The position numbers and the translations under genes were made by a program. A model generated the notes under the pieces. It saw only the letters and a program-made list of their open reading frames with translations, had not been told where the DNA came from and did not search any database. Positions 35,196-45,917 of a stretch of 64,000 bases of DNA are shown here, piece after piece. Every line of letters starts with the position of its first letter. Position 1 is the stretch's first letter. The DNA comes from Candidatus Nitrotoga sp. AM1P (GTDB taxonomy: Bacteria; Pseudomonadota; Gammaproteobacteria; Burkholderiales; Gallionellaceae), in the NCBI RefSeq assembly GCF_013168275.1, contig NZ_AP019547.1, positions 2,108,001 through 2,172,000 on the forward strand, read 5' to 3'.

Positions 35196-36098
35196 ATGCC
35201 ACCTGCTATTGATGTACGCCAAGTACGCAAGCGCTATGGTCAATTACAAGCATTGGATGGCGTGGATTTGCGTATTGAGCAGGGTGAGTTCGTCGGTTTA
35301 CTTGGCCCCAACGGTGCGGGTAAAACCACGCTGATTAACCTGCTGGCCGGACTTGCGTTACCAGATGATGGGCAACTTTCCATACTGGGATACGATGTAG
35401 TCAAGCAATACCGTGCTAGCCGTCGCGTGTTGGGTGTGGTGCCGCAAGAATTGGCCTTTGATCCTTTTTTCACAGTGCGCGAAACGCTGCGTTTGCAGTC
35501 TGGTTTTTTTGGATTGCGTCGTAACGACAGCTGGATCAATGAGGTAATGCACCACTTGGATTTGACCGGTAAAGCCGATACCAATATGCGCCGCCTGTCC
35601 GGTGGTATGAAGCGCCGTGTCTTGGTGGCGCAGGCCCTGGTGCATAAGCCGCCCGTTATTGTGTTGGATGAACCGACTGCCGGGGTGGACGTGGAACTGC
35701 GTCAATCGTTATGGCGCTTTATTCAGCAGCTTAACCGCGAGGGGCATACCATTCTGCTAACGACCCATTATCTGGAAGAAGCGGAAGCTTTGTGCACACG
35801 GATTGCCATGCTCAAGCATGGTCGGATTGTAGCGTTGGATAGCACACAAAATTTACTTAGTAGTTTGGCCGGTTGTCGCGTCAGACTGAAACTAGCGGGT
35901 TGTCTACCTGCTACATTGCTGCTGCACGTGCTCGAACAGACGGACAGCGATTACCTGTTGACTTTGCCAACCTATCAAGCATTGGAGTCAGTGCTGACGG
36001 AACTGCGTGTGGCTGGGGTTGCAGTGCAGGAGATGACCTTGCAGCAGCCTGATCTGGAAGAAGTCTTCCTGCGTTTGGTGGGGCGGACCGTGCAGTGA
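35196..36098 (+). CDS. ABC-2 type transporter, ATP-binding protein (YadG/CcmA-like)
   Basis: 300 residues. Walker [17 protein letters not shown] near residue 35, signature RLSGGMKRRVLVAQALVHKP near 130, Walker B VIVLDEPTAGVD. It forms an exporter with the permease that starts 7 bases after its stop. The cargo is unknown. The steady position between mla genes and murA suggests an envelope substrate, which is inference. I start it at ATG 35196 because the longer frame extends back into mlaB. Confidence 0.9.
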   Translation: MPPAIDVRQVRKRYGQLQALDGVDLRIEQGEFVGLLGPNGAGKTTLINLLAGLALPDDGQLSILGYDVVKQYRASRRVLGVVPQELAFDPFFTVRETLRLQSGFFGLRRNDSWINEVMHHLDLTGKADTNMRRLSGGMKRRVLVAQALVHKPPVIVLDEPTAGVDVELRQSLWRFIQQLNREGHTILLTTHYLEEAEALCTRIAMLKHGRIVALDSTQNLLSSLAGCRVRLKLAGCLPATLLLHVLEQTDSDYLLTLPTYQALESVLTELRVAGVAVQEMTLQQPDLEEVFLRLVGRTVQ

Positions 36099-36105
36099 GG
36101 CGGGC

Positions 36106-36861
36106 ATGTTGAGTTTTTACAGTCTGCTCTACAAGGAGGTGTTCCGTGTGTGGAAGGTAGGCTTCCAGACCGTACTGGCCCCCGTGTTGACCGCATTGCT
36201 CTATCTGCTGATTTTTTCGCATGTGCTGGCACAGCATGTCGAGGTGTATCCGGGGGTGCATTACACTGCCTTCCTGATCCCGGGACTGATGATGATGGCA
36301 ATGCTGCAGAACGCTTTTGCTAATAGCTCTTCCAGTCTGATTCAGTCCAAGATTACTGGCAATATCGTGTTCGTGCTGTTGGCGCCGATTGCTTATTGGG
36401 AATTCTTTGCGGCATATGTGTTCGCTTCCATGCTGCGGGGGTTGGTGGTTGGCATAGGCGTATATTTGGTCGCACTGTGGTTTGCCCAGCCACCGTTACA
36501 GTTTCCAATCTGGATTATATTGTTCGCCGTTCTGGGTAGCGCGATGCTTGGTTCACTGGGGGTGGTGGCCGGGATGTGGGCAGAAAAATTCGATCAACTC
36601 GCAGGATTTCAGAATTTCATTATCATGCCGTTGACGTTTTTATCCGGCGTATTCTATTCCATTCATTCGCTACCGCCATTCTGGCAGGAGTTGTCGCGCT
36701 TTAACCCGTTTTTTTATGTGATAGATGGTTTTCGTTATGGATTTTTCGGCGTATCAGATATTTCTCCTTGGGTGAATTTGATGGTGGCGGGCGGGTGCAT
36801 GCTGGGTTTGACGTTGTTGTCTTTGGCGTTGTTAAAGTCCGGATATAAGTTGCGCTACTGA
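36106..36861 (+). CDS. ABC-2 type transporter permease (YadH/NodJ-like)
   Basis: 251 residues with six hydrophobic helices. The ABC-2 signature region FIIMPLTFLSGVFYSIHSLP near residue 168, followed by NPFFYVIDGFRYGFFG, places it in the NodJ/YadH family. It pairs with the ATPase immediately upstream. Substrate unknown. Confidence 0.92.
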   Translation: MLSFYSLLYKEVFRVWKVGFQTVLAPVLTALLYLLIFSHVLAQHVEVYPGVHYTAFLIPGLMMMAMLQNAFANSSSSLIQSKITGNIVFVLLAPIAYWEFFAAYVFASMLRGLVVGIGVYLVALWFAQPPLQFPIWIILFAVLGSAMLGSLGVVAGMWAEKFDQLAGFQNFIIMPLTFLSGVFYSIHSLPPFWQELSRFNPFFYVIDGFRYGFFGVSDISPWVNLMVAGGCMLGLTLLSLALLKSGYKLRY

Positions 36862-36895
36862 CATAATATTTAAAGATATGGCAAGAATACATTAA

Positions 36896-38176
<1,281 letters not shown>

Positions 38177-38190
38177 ATGAAAGATACCGC

Positions 38191-38829
38191 ATGATTACCA
38201 TCGCCTTATCCAAAGGGCGCATTTTTGAAGAGACCTTGCCGTTGTTGCAGGCGGCGGGCATTACGCCGATGGAAGCGCCGGAGCCTACGCGCAAGTTGAT
38301 TTTATCCACCAATCGTGCCGACGTACGTTTGATTATTGTGCGTGCTTCCGATGTGCCGACCTATGTGCAATACGGAGCTGCTGATTTGGGGATCGCGGGC
38401 AAGGATGTCCTTGATGAGCATGGTGGCATCGGTTTGTACCAGCCGCTGGATTTGAATATTGCGCGTTGCCGCATGATGGTGGCAGTAAGGAATGATTTTG
38501 ATTATGACTCCGCAGTGCGTCAGGGCGCGCGCCTGCGTGTGGCGACCAAATACGTACAGACCGCACGCGAGCATTTTGCGGCTAAAGGTGTGCATGTGGA
38601 TTTGATTAAATTATATGGCTCGATGGAGCTGGCGCCACTGGTCGGTTTGTCAGATGCAATCGTGGACTTGGTCAGTAGTGGCAATACATTGAAGGCCAAT
38701 CATCTTAAGGCGGTAGAAGAGGTTTCTGCAATTTCTTCGCGTCTGGTGGTGAATCAGGCCTCACTTAAACTCAAACATGCGGCTATTCAGCCTATGCTGG
38801 ATGCGTTTTCCTTGGCGGTAGTTCAATGA
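38191..38829 (+). CDS. hisG: ATP phosphoribosyltransferase, short form
   Basis: First enzyme of histidine synthesis. At 212 residues it is the short HisG that lacks the C-terminal regulatory domain and needs the HisZ subunit for activity and feedback control. No hisZ is in this window. Core motifs include [28 protein letters not shown] and [12 protein letters not shown]. It overlaps hisD by 4 bases. Confidence 0.96.
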   Translation: MITIALSKGRIFEETLPLLQAAGITPMEAPEPTRKLILSTNRADVRLIIVRASDVPTYVQYGAADLGIAGKDVLDEHGGIGLYQPLDLNIARCRMMVAVRNDFDYDSAVRQGARLRVATKYVQTAREHFAAKGVHVDLIKLYGSMELAPLVGLSDAIVDLVSSGNTLKANHLKAVEEVSAISSRLVVNQASLKLKHAAIQPMLDAFSLAVVQ

Positions 38830-40124
38830 ATATCAGACGGCTTTCTACTCGGCAGCCAGATTTCAATTCGCAACTGGATAGACTGCTGGCTTTCGAAGCG
38901 ACTCAGGATGACCAGCTGGACGCGATTGTCGCGGCTATTCTGGCGGATGTGCGCACACGCGGCGATGTCGCCCTGCTTGAATATACCCGACGCTTTGATC
39001 GCATGGAAGTACATGATGGTGCTGCACTGGAACTGCCTCCTGCTGTGTTGCGTACCGCCTTCGAGGGGTTGCGCGCCGCACAGCGCGCCGCTCTGGAGCA
39101 GGCCGCACAGCGCGTTACCACTTACCATCAAAAGCAGTTACAAGCTTCATGGAGCTATACTGAGGCGGATGGCACGCTGCTTGGCCAGCAGATTACGCCA
39201 TTGGATAGGGTTGGTCTGTATGTGCCGGGCGGCAAAGCTGCCTATCCCTCTTCAGTGCTGATGAATGCGCTACCGGCGAAAGTGGCTGGGGTGGGCGAAC
39301 TCATTATGGTAGTGCCGACACCAGATGGAGTGCGAAATGCGTTGGTGTTGGCAGCAGCCCATCTGGCCGGGGTAGATCGGGTCTTCACCATTGGCGGAGC
39401 GCAAGCGATTGCTGCGCTGGCCTATGGCACGGCAACCGTGCCGCGGGTAGATAAAATCGTCGGCCCCGGCAACGCTTACGTGGCCGCCGCCAAGCGCCGC
39501 GTATTTGGCGTGGTTGGTATTGATATGGTGGCAGGCCCATCAGAGATTCTGGTGATCTGCGATGGACAAACCGACCCGGACTGGATTGCGATGGATCTAT
39601 TTTCTCAAGCAGAGCACGATGAATTGGCGCAGGCCATCCTGTTGACACCGGATGCGGCTTTCGCCACAGCCGTGGCGCAAAGTGCAGATCGTCTACTGGC
39701 GCAGATGCCGCGCCGTGACATCATACGCACTGCATTAGAGAACCGCGGTGCTTTGATTGATGTGACTGACTTGGATGAGGCTTGTGTTATCAGTAACCGT
39801 ATAGCACCGGAGCATCTGGAGCTTTCAGTGGCCGATCCCCAGCAATGGCTGCCAAAAATCAAGCATGCCGGGGCAATTTTCCTGGGTTGTTACACGTCCG
39901 AGTCGCTTGGTGATTATTGCGCTGGTCCTAATCATGTCCTGCCGACCTCTGGCACGGCACGTTTTTCTTCCCCATTGGGGGTGTATGACTTTCAGAAACG
40001 CAGCAGTTTGATTCAAGTATCCGCGCAGGGTGCAGGGATGCTGGGCGAAATTGCAGAAGTGCTGGCGCTTGGTGAGGGCTTGCATGCACATGCGCAGTCT
40101 GCCCGGTTCAGAATGGGTTCGTGA
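38826..40124 (+). CDS. hisD: Histidinol dehydrogenase
   Basis: Last two oxidations of histidine synthesis (histidinol to histidine), zinc- and NAD-dependent. 432 residues. The signature block [19 protein letters not shown] and the zinc-ligand region [10 protein letters not shown] lie near residues 237-265; PEHLEL near 335. It overlaps hisG by 4 bases. The run murA-hisG-hisD is a familiar betaproteobacterial order, but hisC/hisB do not follow here. Confidence 0.97.
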   Translation: MNIRRLSTRQPDFNSQLDRLLAFEATQDDQLDAIVAAILADVRTRGDVALLEYTRRFDRMEVHDGAALELPPAVLRTAFEGLRAAQRAALEQAAQRVTTYHQKQLQASWSYTEADGTLLGQQITPLDRVGLYVPGGKAAYPSSVLMNALPAKVAGVGELIMVVPTPDGVRNALVLAAAHLAGVDRVFTIGGAQAIAALAYGTATVPRVDKIVGPGNAYVAAAKRRVFGVVGIDMVAGPSEILVICDGQTDPDWIAMDLFSQAEHDELAQAILLTPDAAFATAVAQSADRLLAQMPRRDIIRTALENRGALIDVTDLDEACVISNRIAPEHLELSVADPQQWLPKIKHAGAIFLGCYTSESLGDYCAGPNHVLPTSGTARFSSPLGVYDFQKRSSLIQVSAQGAGMLGEIAEVLALGEGLHAHAQSARFRMGS

Positions 40125-40184
40125 ACTTGTTGAGAGCAAGTCGCCTCATTTGAGATTGTTCGCGTCCGTACGGTTCTTTCAAAA

Positions 40185-40215
40185 TTGCACTACGCCCGAA
40201 TGGCACTGTTATAAT
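40185..40215 (+). promoter_or_regulatory. Putative promoter directly ahead of kdsD
   Basis: A perfect TATAAT (40210-40215) follows TTGCAC (40185-40190) at 19 bases. Its expected start point, near 40222, is only 2 bases before the kdsD ATG (40224), which would make a nearly leaderless mRNA. Spacing is slightly long. Confidence 0.4.
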
Positions 40216-40223
40216 TCGTCACC

Positions 40224-41210
40224 ATGAACAAAGCCCTCTTCGCAACCCCACGCGCACTTGATTTAGCGCGTGAGGTATTACACATTGAAGCCGCAGCTGT
40301 ATTGGCTCTTACACAACGCATAGATGAAAATTTTCTGCAGGCGTTAAATATCATTTTAGCCTGCGAAGGCCGTGTGATTGTAAGCGGCATGGGTAAGTCT
40401 GGCCATATTGCGCGCAAGATCGCCGCTACACTTTCCAGCACGGGTACTCCAGCGTACTTTGTCCATCCTGCCGAAGCTAGTCACGGCGATTTAGGCATGA
40501 TCACCACTAAAGATGTGTTTATTGCGTTATCGTATTCCGGAGAAAGTCAGGAGTTACTTACTATCGTGCCAGTCATCAAACGTCAGGGAGCGCGGTTGAT
40601 TAGTCTGACAGGCAATCCACGATCCAGCTTGGCAGAGGCGGCAGACGCGCACCTCGATGCTGCTGTGGACAAGGAAGCTTGCCCGCTAGGGCTTGCTCCT
40701 ACCGCCAGCACTACGGCAGCGCTGGCATTGGGTGATGCACTGGCCGTGGCGCTGTTAGATGCCAAAGGGTTCGGGGAGGAAGATTTTGCGCGTTCGCACC
40801 CTGGCGGAAGCTTGGGCCGCCGTTTGCTAACTCATGTGCGTGACATTATGCATTCCGACAAGGGGGTGCCTGCTGTGAATCAAAATGCAACGCTGGCCGA
40901 GGCAGTGCTTGAAATCTCGTGCAAAGGGTTAGGCATGACCGCCATTGTAGATGATGCTCGGCAGGTGCTGGGTATCTATACTGATGGAGATTTACGCCGC
41001 ACGTTGGAAAAGCGTGTTGATTTCGCCACTACTACAATCAGCTCGGTCATGTCGCGCAATCCGCGCAGTATTAAGCCGGATGCACTGGCAGCCGAAGCGG
41101 TGCAGATCATGGAGCAATATAATATTAGCCAGATGCTGGTGATAGATTCCAACAATAAGCTGGTAGGTGCTCTGAATATGCATGATCTGCTGCGTGCGAA
41201 AGTGATTTGA
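40224..41210 (+). CDS. kdsD: D-arabinose 5-phosphate isomerase (KpsF/GutQ family)
   Basis: Converts ribulose 5-phosphate to arabinose 5-phosphate, the first step to Kdo. 328 residues: an N-terminal SIS domain with VSGMGKSGHIARKIAATLSS near residue 53, ALSYSGES near 95, and two C-terminal CBS domains from about residue 210. It shares the TGATG junction with kdsC, which begins the kdsD-kdsC-lptC-lptA-lptB run for LPS core synthesis and export. Confidence 0.97.
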   Translation: MNKALFATPRALDLAREVLHIEAAAVLALTQRIDENFLQALNIILACEGRVIVSGMGKSGHIARKIAATLSSTGTPAYFVHPAEASHGDLGMITTKDVFIALSYSGESQELLTIVPVIKRQGARLISLTGNPRSSLAEAADAHLDAAVDKEACPLGLAPTASTTAALALGDALAVALLDAKGFGEEDFARSHPGGSLGRRLLTHVRDIMHSDKGVPAVNQNATLAEAVLEISCKGLGMTAIVDDARQVLGIYTDGDLRRTLEKRVDFATTTISSVMSRNPRSIKPDALAAEAVQIMEQYNISQMLVIDSNNKLVGALNMHDLLRAKVI

Positions 41211-41728
41211 TGTCGTTAAGTCAAGCTCAGTCCATTCGCCTTATTGCCTTTGATGTGGACGGCATTATGACGGATGGCGGTCTCTATTTAACCGACTCCG
41301 GTGAAGAATTTAAGCGCTTCAATTCGCTTGACGGACAGGGTTTAAAAATGCTCAAAGCATCCGGTGTGGAACTGGCTATTATTACTGGTCGGACTTCCCG
41401 CTGTGTAGAGCTACGCGCACACCACCTTGGCATCTCGCACTTGTATCAAGGTGTTCATGACAAGTTTGCTAGCATGCAAAAAATGCTTGCTCAGCTCAAA
41501 CTGCCCTTGGATGTCGTCGCTTTTATGGGTGACGACGTAATAGATTTACCGGTCATGCTTCGTGTCGGGTTGGCTATCAGCGTGCCGAGTGCGCCACAAA
41601 CAGTGCGTGATCGTGCTCACTATATTACCGAGCGAGACGGCGGGCATGGCGCGGTACGTGAAGCATGCGAATTGCTGATGTCAGCGCAAGGCACGCTGGA
41701 TGCGCAACTCGCGCCTTATTTGGCATGA
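41210..41728 (+). CDS. kdsC: 3-deoxy-D-manno-octulosonate 8-phosphate phosphatase
   Basis: HAD-family phosphatase that frees Kdo. 172 residues. The nucleophile motif FDVDGIMTDGGLYL is near residue 13, ITGR near 60, and GDDVIDLPVM near 107. ATG at 41210 overlaps the kdsD stop by one base. Its own stop overlaps the lptC start by 4 bases. Confidence 0.97.
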   Translation: MSLSQAQSIRLIAFDVDGIMTDGGLYLTDSGEEFKRFNSLDGQGLKMLKASGVELAIITGRTSRCVELRAHHLGISHLYQGVHDKFASMQKMLAQLKLPLDVVAFMGDDVIDLPVMLRVGLAISVPSAPQTVRDRAHYITERDGGHGAVREACELLMSAQGTLDAQLAPYLA

Positions 41729-42321
41729 ATTATTCAGTCGTTATTGACCGTTTGCGCGCTTGGTTCACCGGCTTACCGTTGCTATTACTGCTACTGGCCG
41801 CAGCTTATTGGCTGAATCAGCAAGTACAGCCGCTGCCGTCCGTACCCGACAGCAGCAAGCGCCGCCACGATCCAGATTTTATTGTCAGTAAATTTGTCGC
41901 TACTACGCTGAATGAACAGGGCAAACCGCGTTTCGTGATGGCTGCAAAAACAATGCTGCATTACCCAGATAACGATAGCACGTACCTGGAAGCGCCTGTA
42001 CTTACCAGCTTTGATTTAGATCATCCTCCCACGCATACTTCTGCAAATAATGGAATGGTGTCAGGCAAGGGCGATGAAATATTTTTACGCGATAATGTAA
42101 AAATCGTGCGTGCCAACAGTACCAAGCAGAGAGACATGATATTTACCACTACTTATCTGCATGTGATCCCTGACCGTGGCTTGGCCGAAACAGACCAGCC
42201 TGTCACTATGGTTGATGGACGTAACATTGTGCATGCAGTAGGTATGAAATTTGATAATAAATCGCATATAGTAAAACTGCTTGCGCAAGTTAAAAGTGAA
42301 TATGTGCCCGACAAAAATTAA
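41725..42321 (+). CDS. lptC: LPS export system protein LptC
   Basis: Bitopic inner-membrane protein of the Lpt bridge, accepting LPS from LptBFG and passing it to LptA. 198 residues with one N-terminal helix (about residues 14-30) and a periplasmic beta-jellyroll. The start is ATG 41725, inside the kdsC stop; the longer open frame lies within kdsC. It overlaps lptA by about 20 bases. Confidence 0.92.
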   Translation: MNYSVVIDRLRAWFTGLPLLLLLLAAAYWLNQQVQPLPSVPDSSKRRHDPDFIVSKFVATTLNEQGKPRFVMAAKTMLHYPDNDSTYLEAPVLTSFDLDHPPTHTSANNGMVSGKGDEIFLRDNVKIVRANSTKQRDMIFTTTYLHVIPDRGLAETDQPVTMVDGRNIVHAVGMKFDNKSHIVKLLAQVKSEYVPDKN

Positions 42322-42874
42322 ATATGCTGCTTTGCTCTGCATAGAGCTTCTCTGTCATGTGCCAATCAGCCAAGCGGAACTTGCCGACCGTGATAAGCCG
42401 ATGCATTTGGAAGCAAATCAGCTCAGTATTGACGATGTCAAACAAATTAGCGTCTTTGAAGGCAAGGTGCGGCTCACTCAGGGCACGATGATTATTAACG
42501 CCGACAAAATTGTCGTAGTACAGGACAAGGAAGGATTCAAGCACGGTACGGCAACCGGACAACCCGCCAGTTTTCGCCAGAAGCGCGATAATATCGACGG
42601 ATATGTGGAAGGGTATGGTGAGCGCATTGAATATGACACCAAGACTGCAATCATAGATTTTTTTGGCCAGGCGCGTGTGAAGCAGGATCAGGATGAAGTG
42701 CGTGGTGAACATATTACCTATAACTCCAAAACTGAGATATTTCAGGTGAACGGTATCTCCAACAAGGGGCGCGTGCGCGCTATCATTCAACCAAAAAACA
42801 AGCGTTCTTCAGTCGGCGAACCGCTATCAATCAAGCCGACAACGATATTAACCAAGCCTAACGAACGTCAATGA
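42302..42874 (+). CDS. lptA: LPS transport periplasmic protein LptA
   Basis: A 190-residue periplasmic bridge protein. A signal peptide is visible ([20 protein letters not shown], cleavage near QAELA). The OstA-like beta-jellyroll follows with [12 protein letters not shown] and [23 protein letters not shown] 42302 is preferred over the upstream TTG 42281. It overlaps lptB by 4 bases. Confidence 0.94.
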   Translation: MCPTKIKYAALLCIELLCHVPISQAELADRDKPMHLEANQLSIDDVKQISVFEGKVRLTQGTMIINADKIVVVQDKEGFKHGTATGQPASFRQKRDNIDGYVEGYGERIEYDTKTAIIDFFGQARVKQDQDEVRGEHITYNSKTEIFQVNGISNKGRVRAIIQPKNKRSSVGEPLSIKPTTILTKPNERQ

Positions 42875-43593
42875 GCGAGCTGCGCGCCGTTGCACTGAAA
42901 AAGCGCTATCGATCTCGTACCGTAGTGCATGATGTTTCCCTGTCGGTACAGAGCGGCGAAGTAGTCGGTCTGCTTGGTCCTAATGGTGCTGGAAAGACTA
43001 CCTGTTTCTACATGATTGTTGGGCTGGTAGCTGCAGACGGAGGCGATATTTTTATCAATGGACAGAATATTACTCATCTCCCCATTCATCGCCGTGCGCG
43101 TTTGGGGCTGGGTTATCTGCCACAGGAAGCATCTATTTTTCGCCGCCTGACGGTCGCACAAAATATTCAGGCTGTGCTGGAATTACAAGATTATGATAAC
43201 GATGAAATTCAAGCACGGCAGGACGAGTTGATGGAGGATCTGCATATCACTCATATACGAAACAATCCAGCGGTCAGCTTGTCAGGGGGCGAACGACGAC
43301 GTGTTGAAATCGCTCGCGCGCTGGCCACCAATCCACGATTTATTCTTTTGGATGAACCGTTTGCAGGGGTGGATCCGATTGCCGTGCTGGACATTCAGAA
43401 AATCATTCGGTTTCTTAAAGAGCGTGACATTGGCGTGTTGATTACTGACCACAATGTTCGCGAAACATTGGGAATCTGTGACCGCGCCTATATTATTAAT
43501 GCCGGGTCGGTAATGGCGGAAGGCAAACCTGACGAAATCATTTATAATGAAGGCGTGAGAAAAGTATATCTAGGCGAGCATTTCAAACTATAA
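42871..43593 (+). CDS. lptB: LPS export ABC transporter ATP-binding protein LptB
   Basis: 240-residue ATPase that powers LptB2FG. Walker [17 protein letters not shown] near residue 39, Q-loop region [16 protein letters not shown] (characteristic of LptB), signature [16 protein letters not shown] near 139, and [12 protein letters not shown]. lptF and lptG are not nearby, which is usual. Confidence 0.97.
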   Translation: MSELRAVALKKRYRSRTVVHDVSLSVQSGEVVGLLGPNGAGKTTCFYMIVGLVAADGGDIFINGQNITHLPIHRRARLGLGYLPQEASIFRRLTVAQNIQAVLELQDYDNDEIQARQDELMEDLHITHIRNNPAVSLSGGERRRVEIARALATNPRFILLDEPFAGVDPIAVLDIQKIIRFLKERDIGVLITDHNVRETLGICDRAYIINAGSVMAEGKPDEIIYNEGVRKVYLGEHFKL

Positions 43594-43631
43594 ATGCACA
43601 TTATGCGCCGCTCCTGTCCGTAAATTTCGTA

Positions 43632-45059
43632 ATGAAACCCACATTACAGCTTAGGCAATCCCAGCAACTGACGCTTACCCCCCAGTTACAGCAAGCCATA
43701 CGCCTGTTGCAACTATCCACTCTGGAAGTCAATCAGGAAGTAGCACGTTTGCTGGATGAAAATCCATTGTTAGAACGTGCAGATGAAGATGCGATGCAGC
43801 CCTATGCGCATGGAGATGCTGCTTCTAGCGCTGTTGTAGATAATACTGAAGTAAAAGATGAAATGCCGCAACAGACCGATGAAGACTGGGTAAAAGAAGA
43901 CTGGAATGAACCTTCTTTTTCCGCAGCCAGCGGGCCGGATGATGAAAAAGAAGCTCGTGCGGAAGTCGCGGCAGATACCCCAAGCCTGCGTGAGCACCTC
44001 ATCTGGCAACTAAATATGAGTCAGCATGATGTGCGCGACCGAAAAATTATCGGTTTGTTGATCGATGCATTGGACGGCAATGGTTATCTGGCGCAGCCGC
44101 TGGAAGAAATTGTCGAAATGCTACCAGAACAACTTGATATTACTTTGGATGACTTGGAAACTGCACTGGTGCAATTACAGCACCTGGATCAGCCCGGCAT
44201 AGCTGCCCGTACCTTAAGCGAATGTCTCACGCTCCAACTTAAAGCGCTCCCGGAAGATACTCCATGCCGGGATCTGGCGCTACGCTTGGTGTCGCAATAC
44301 CTCAACCTGCTGGGTGCGCACGATTTTACCAAGCTGAAAAAAGTCCTTCGCTGTGACGATGACGCATTGCGCACCGTACAATCGCTCATTACTCATCTGC
44401 AACCAAGACCTGGCGCTGAATTTGAACAGCGAGCCGCAGACTATGTCGTACCTGATGTGGTGGTAGAATTCCGCCACGGTAACTGGCATGTACGGCTAAA
44501 TCAGGGCGCTATGCCGCGCCTGCGTGTTAATCAAATGTATGCCAATATCTTGCAACAGGGTAATGAAAAAAACGTACAGCAGCTGGCTGGTCAATTGCAG
44601 GAAGCGCGCTGGTTTATCAAAAATTTGCAACAGCGTTTCGATACTATTTTGCGTGTATCGCAGACAATTGTTGATCGTCAACGCAATTTTTTAGAGCATG
44701 GTGATACAGCGATGTGCCCGCTGGTACTGCGCGAAATTGCAGAACAGCTTGATCTGCATGAATCCACCATTTCCCGTGTGACTACACAAAAATTCATGCT
44801 TACCCCGCGCGGTATTTATGAACTCAAGTATTTTTTCTGCAGTGGAATCGCGACCGAAAGTGGCGGTACGTGTTCCTCCACGGCAATCCGCGCACTCATC
44901 AAGCAGCTTGTCAACCAGGAAGACGCACGTCACCCTCTAACCGACAGCCGCATGTCTGAAATCCTGGCACAGCAGGGCATATTGGTTGCCCGGCGTACCG
45001 TGGCAAAATACCGGGAATTGCTGAATATCCTCCCAGTTAATCTTCGTAAATCACTCTAA
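43632..45059 (+). CDS. rpoN: RNA polymerase sigma-54 factor
   Basis: Alternative sigma factor for -24/-12 promoters that depend on enhancer-binding AAA+ activators. 475 residues. The glutamine- and leucine-rich region I (LRQSQQLTLTPQLQQAIRLL) is at the start, an acidic region follows to about 110, then the core-binding and HTH regions. The RpoN box ARRTVAKYRE is near the C-terminus. It leads the rpoN-hpf-ptsN-hprK-rapZ cluster. Confidence 0.98.
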   Translation: MKPTLQLRQSQQLTLTPQLQQAIRLLQLSTLEVNQEVARLLDENPLLERADEDAMQPYAHGDAASSAVVDNTEVKDEMPQQTDEDWVKEDWNEPSFSAASGPDDEKEARAEVAADTPSLREHLIWQLNMSQHDVRDRKIIGLLIDALDGNGYLAQPLEEIVEMLPEQLDITLDDLETALVQLQHLDQPGIAARTLSECLTLQLKALPEDTPCRDLALRLVSQYLNLLGAHDFTKLKKVLRCDDDALRTVQSLITHLQPRPGAEFEQRAADYVVPDVVVEFRHGNWHVRLNQGAMPRLRVNQMYANILQQGNEKNVQQLAGQLQEARWFIKNLQQRFDTILRVSQTIVDRQRNFLEHGDTAMCPLVLREIAEQLDLHESTISRVTTQKFMLTPRGIYELKYFFCSGIATESGGTCSSTAIRALIKQLVNQEDARHPLTDSRMSEILAQQGILVARRTVAKYRELLNILPVNLRKSL

Positions 45060-45075
45060 CCATAAGGAGCAGGCC

Positions 45076-45405
45076 ATGAACCTCAATCTCAGCGGACACC
45101 ATTTGGAAATTACCCCCGCCATTCGCGAGCACGTGGTAAGTAAACTCGGCAAAATCGAGCGTCACTTTGATAATATGATTGATGTTAATGTCATTCTTTC
45201 AGTGGAAAAATTAAAACAAAAGGCCGAGGCTAATGTCCACCTGAGCGGTAAAACTATTTTTGTGGAATCTGATGATACGAACTTATATGTGGCGATTGAT
45301 AATTTGATCGAAAAACTTGATCGTCAAATTATCAAGCATAAGGAAAAACAGGCCGCTCGTCGTCATGATGAATCCGGCAATCCCCCCGCAGTAGGACAAG
45401 AATGA
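45076..45405 (+). CDS. hpf: Ribosome hibernation promoting factor (short form)
   Basis: 109 residues of the HPF/RaiA family, which dimerises or silences 70S ribosomes in stationary phase. MNLNLSGHHLEITPAIREHV and the DDTNLYVAIDNLIEKLDRQI segment are typical. At this length it lacks the long form's dimerisation domain. It sits 16 bases after rpoN, with AAGGAG ahead of the ATG. Confidence 0.95.
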   Translation: MNLNLSGHHLEITPAIREHVVSKLGKIERHFDNMIDVNVILSVEKLKQKAEANVHLSGKTIFVESDDTNLYVAIDNLIEKLDRQIIKHKEKQAARRHDESGNPPAVGQE

Positions 45406-45410
45406 TAGCA

Positions 45411-45441
45411 GGGCGGCTTACGGCCGCCCCTTCCTTATTTT
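45411..45441 (+). terminator. Hairpin between hpf and ptsN
   Basis: A perfect 7-bp G/C stem (GGGCGGC / GCCGCCC, loop TTACG), followed by CCTTATTTTT. The T-run is interrupted, so it may only attenuate transcription into ptsN-hprK-rapZ. Confidence 0.6.
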
Positions 45442-45456
45442 TGAAGTGCTTGAATT

Positions 45457-45912
45457 ATGAACCTGATCAGCAAAGTTCTGCCCCTTGAGAACGTCATACT
45501 GGACGCCGATTCCACCAGTAAAAAACGGGTTTTCGAAAGAGTGGGGGTGTTATTTGAAAATACTCAGAAAATTGCACGTAGCCAAGTATTTGATAGCCTG
45601 TTTGCGCGCGAGAAGCTTGGCTCGACGGGTCTGGGACACAGCGTGGCTATTCCGCATGGTCGCATCAAGGGTCTGCGTGATGCGATTGCCGCTTTCGTCA
45701 AGACCCAAGCATTGATTCCGTTCGACGCACCAGATGGTCAACCGGTAAACCTGATTTTTGTGTTGTTGGTGCCGGAAAGGGCCACTGACCTGCACTTGCA
45801 ACTACTGGGCGAGTTGGCGCAAATGTTCAGTGATAAAACCTTCCGCGAACAAATACAGAATAGCAATGATGTAGCGGTAATCCATCAATTGTTTACTGAC
45901 TGGGCGATGTAA
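45457..45912 (+). CDS. ptsN: PTS IIA-like nitrogen regulatory protein PtsN
   Basis: Phosphate acceptor of the nitrogen-related PTS, which regulates potassium and nitrogen functions rather than sugar uptake. 151 residues. The phospho-histidine lies in GLGHSVAIPHGRIKGLRDAI near residue 67. It is 5 bases ahead of hprK. Confidence 0.95.
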   Translation: MNLISKVLPLENVILDADSTSKKRVFERVGVLFENTQKIARSQVFDSLFAREKLGSTGLGHSVAIPHGRIKGLRDAIAAFVKTQALIPFDAPDGQPVNLIFVLLVPERATDLHLQLLGELAQMFSDKTFREQIQNSNDVAVIHQLFTDWAM

Positions 45913-45917
45913 AAGCA

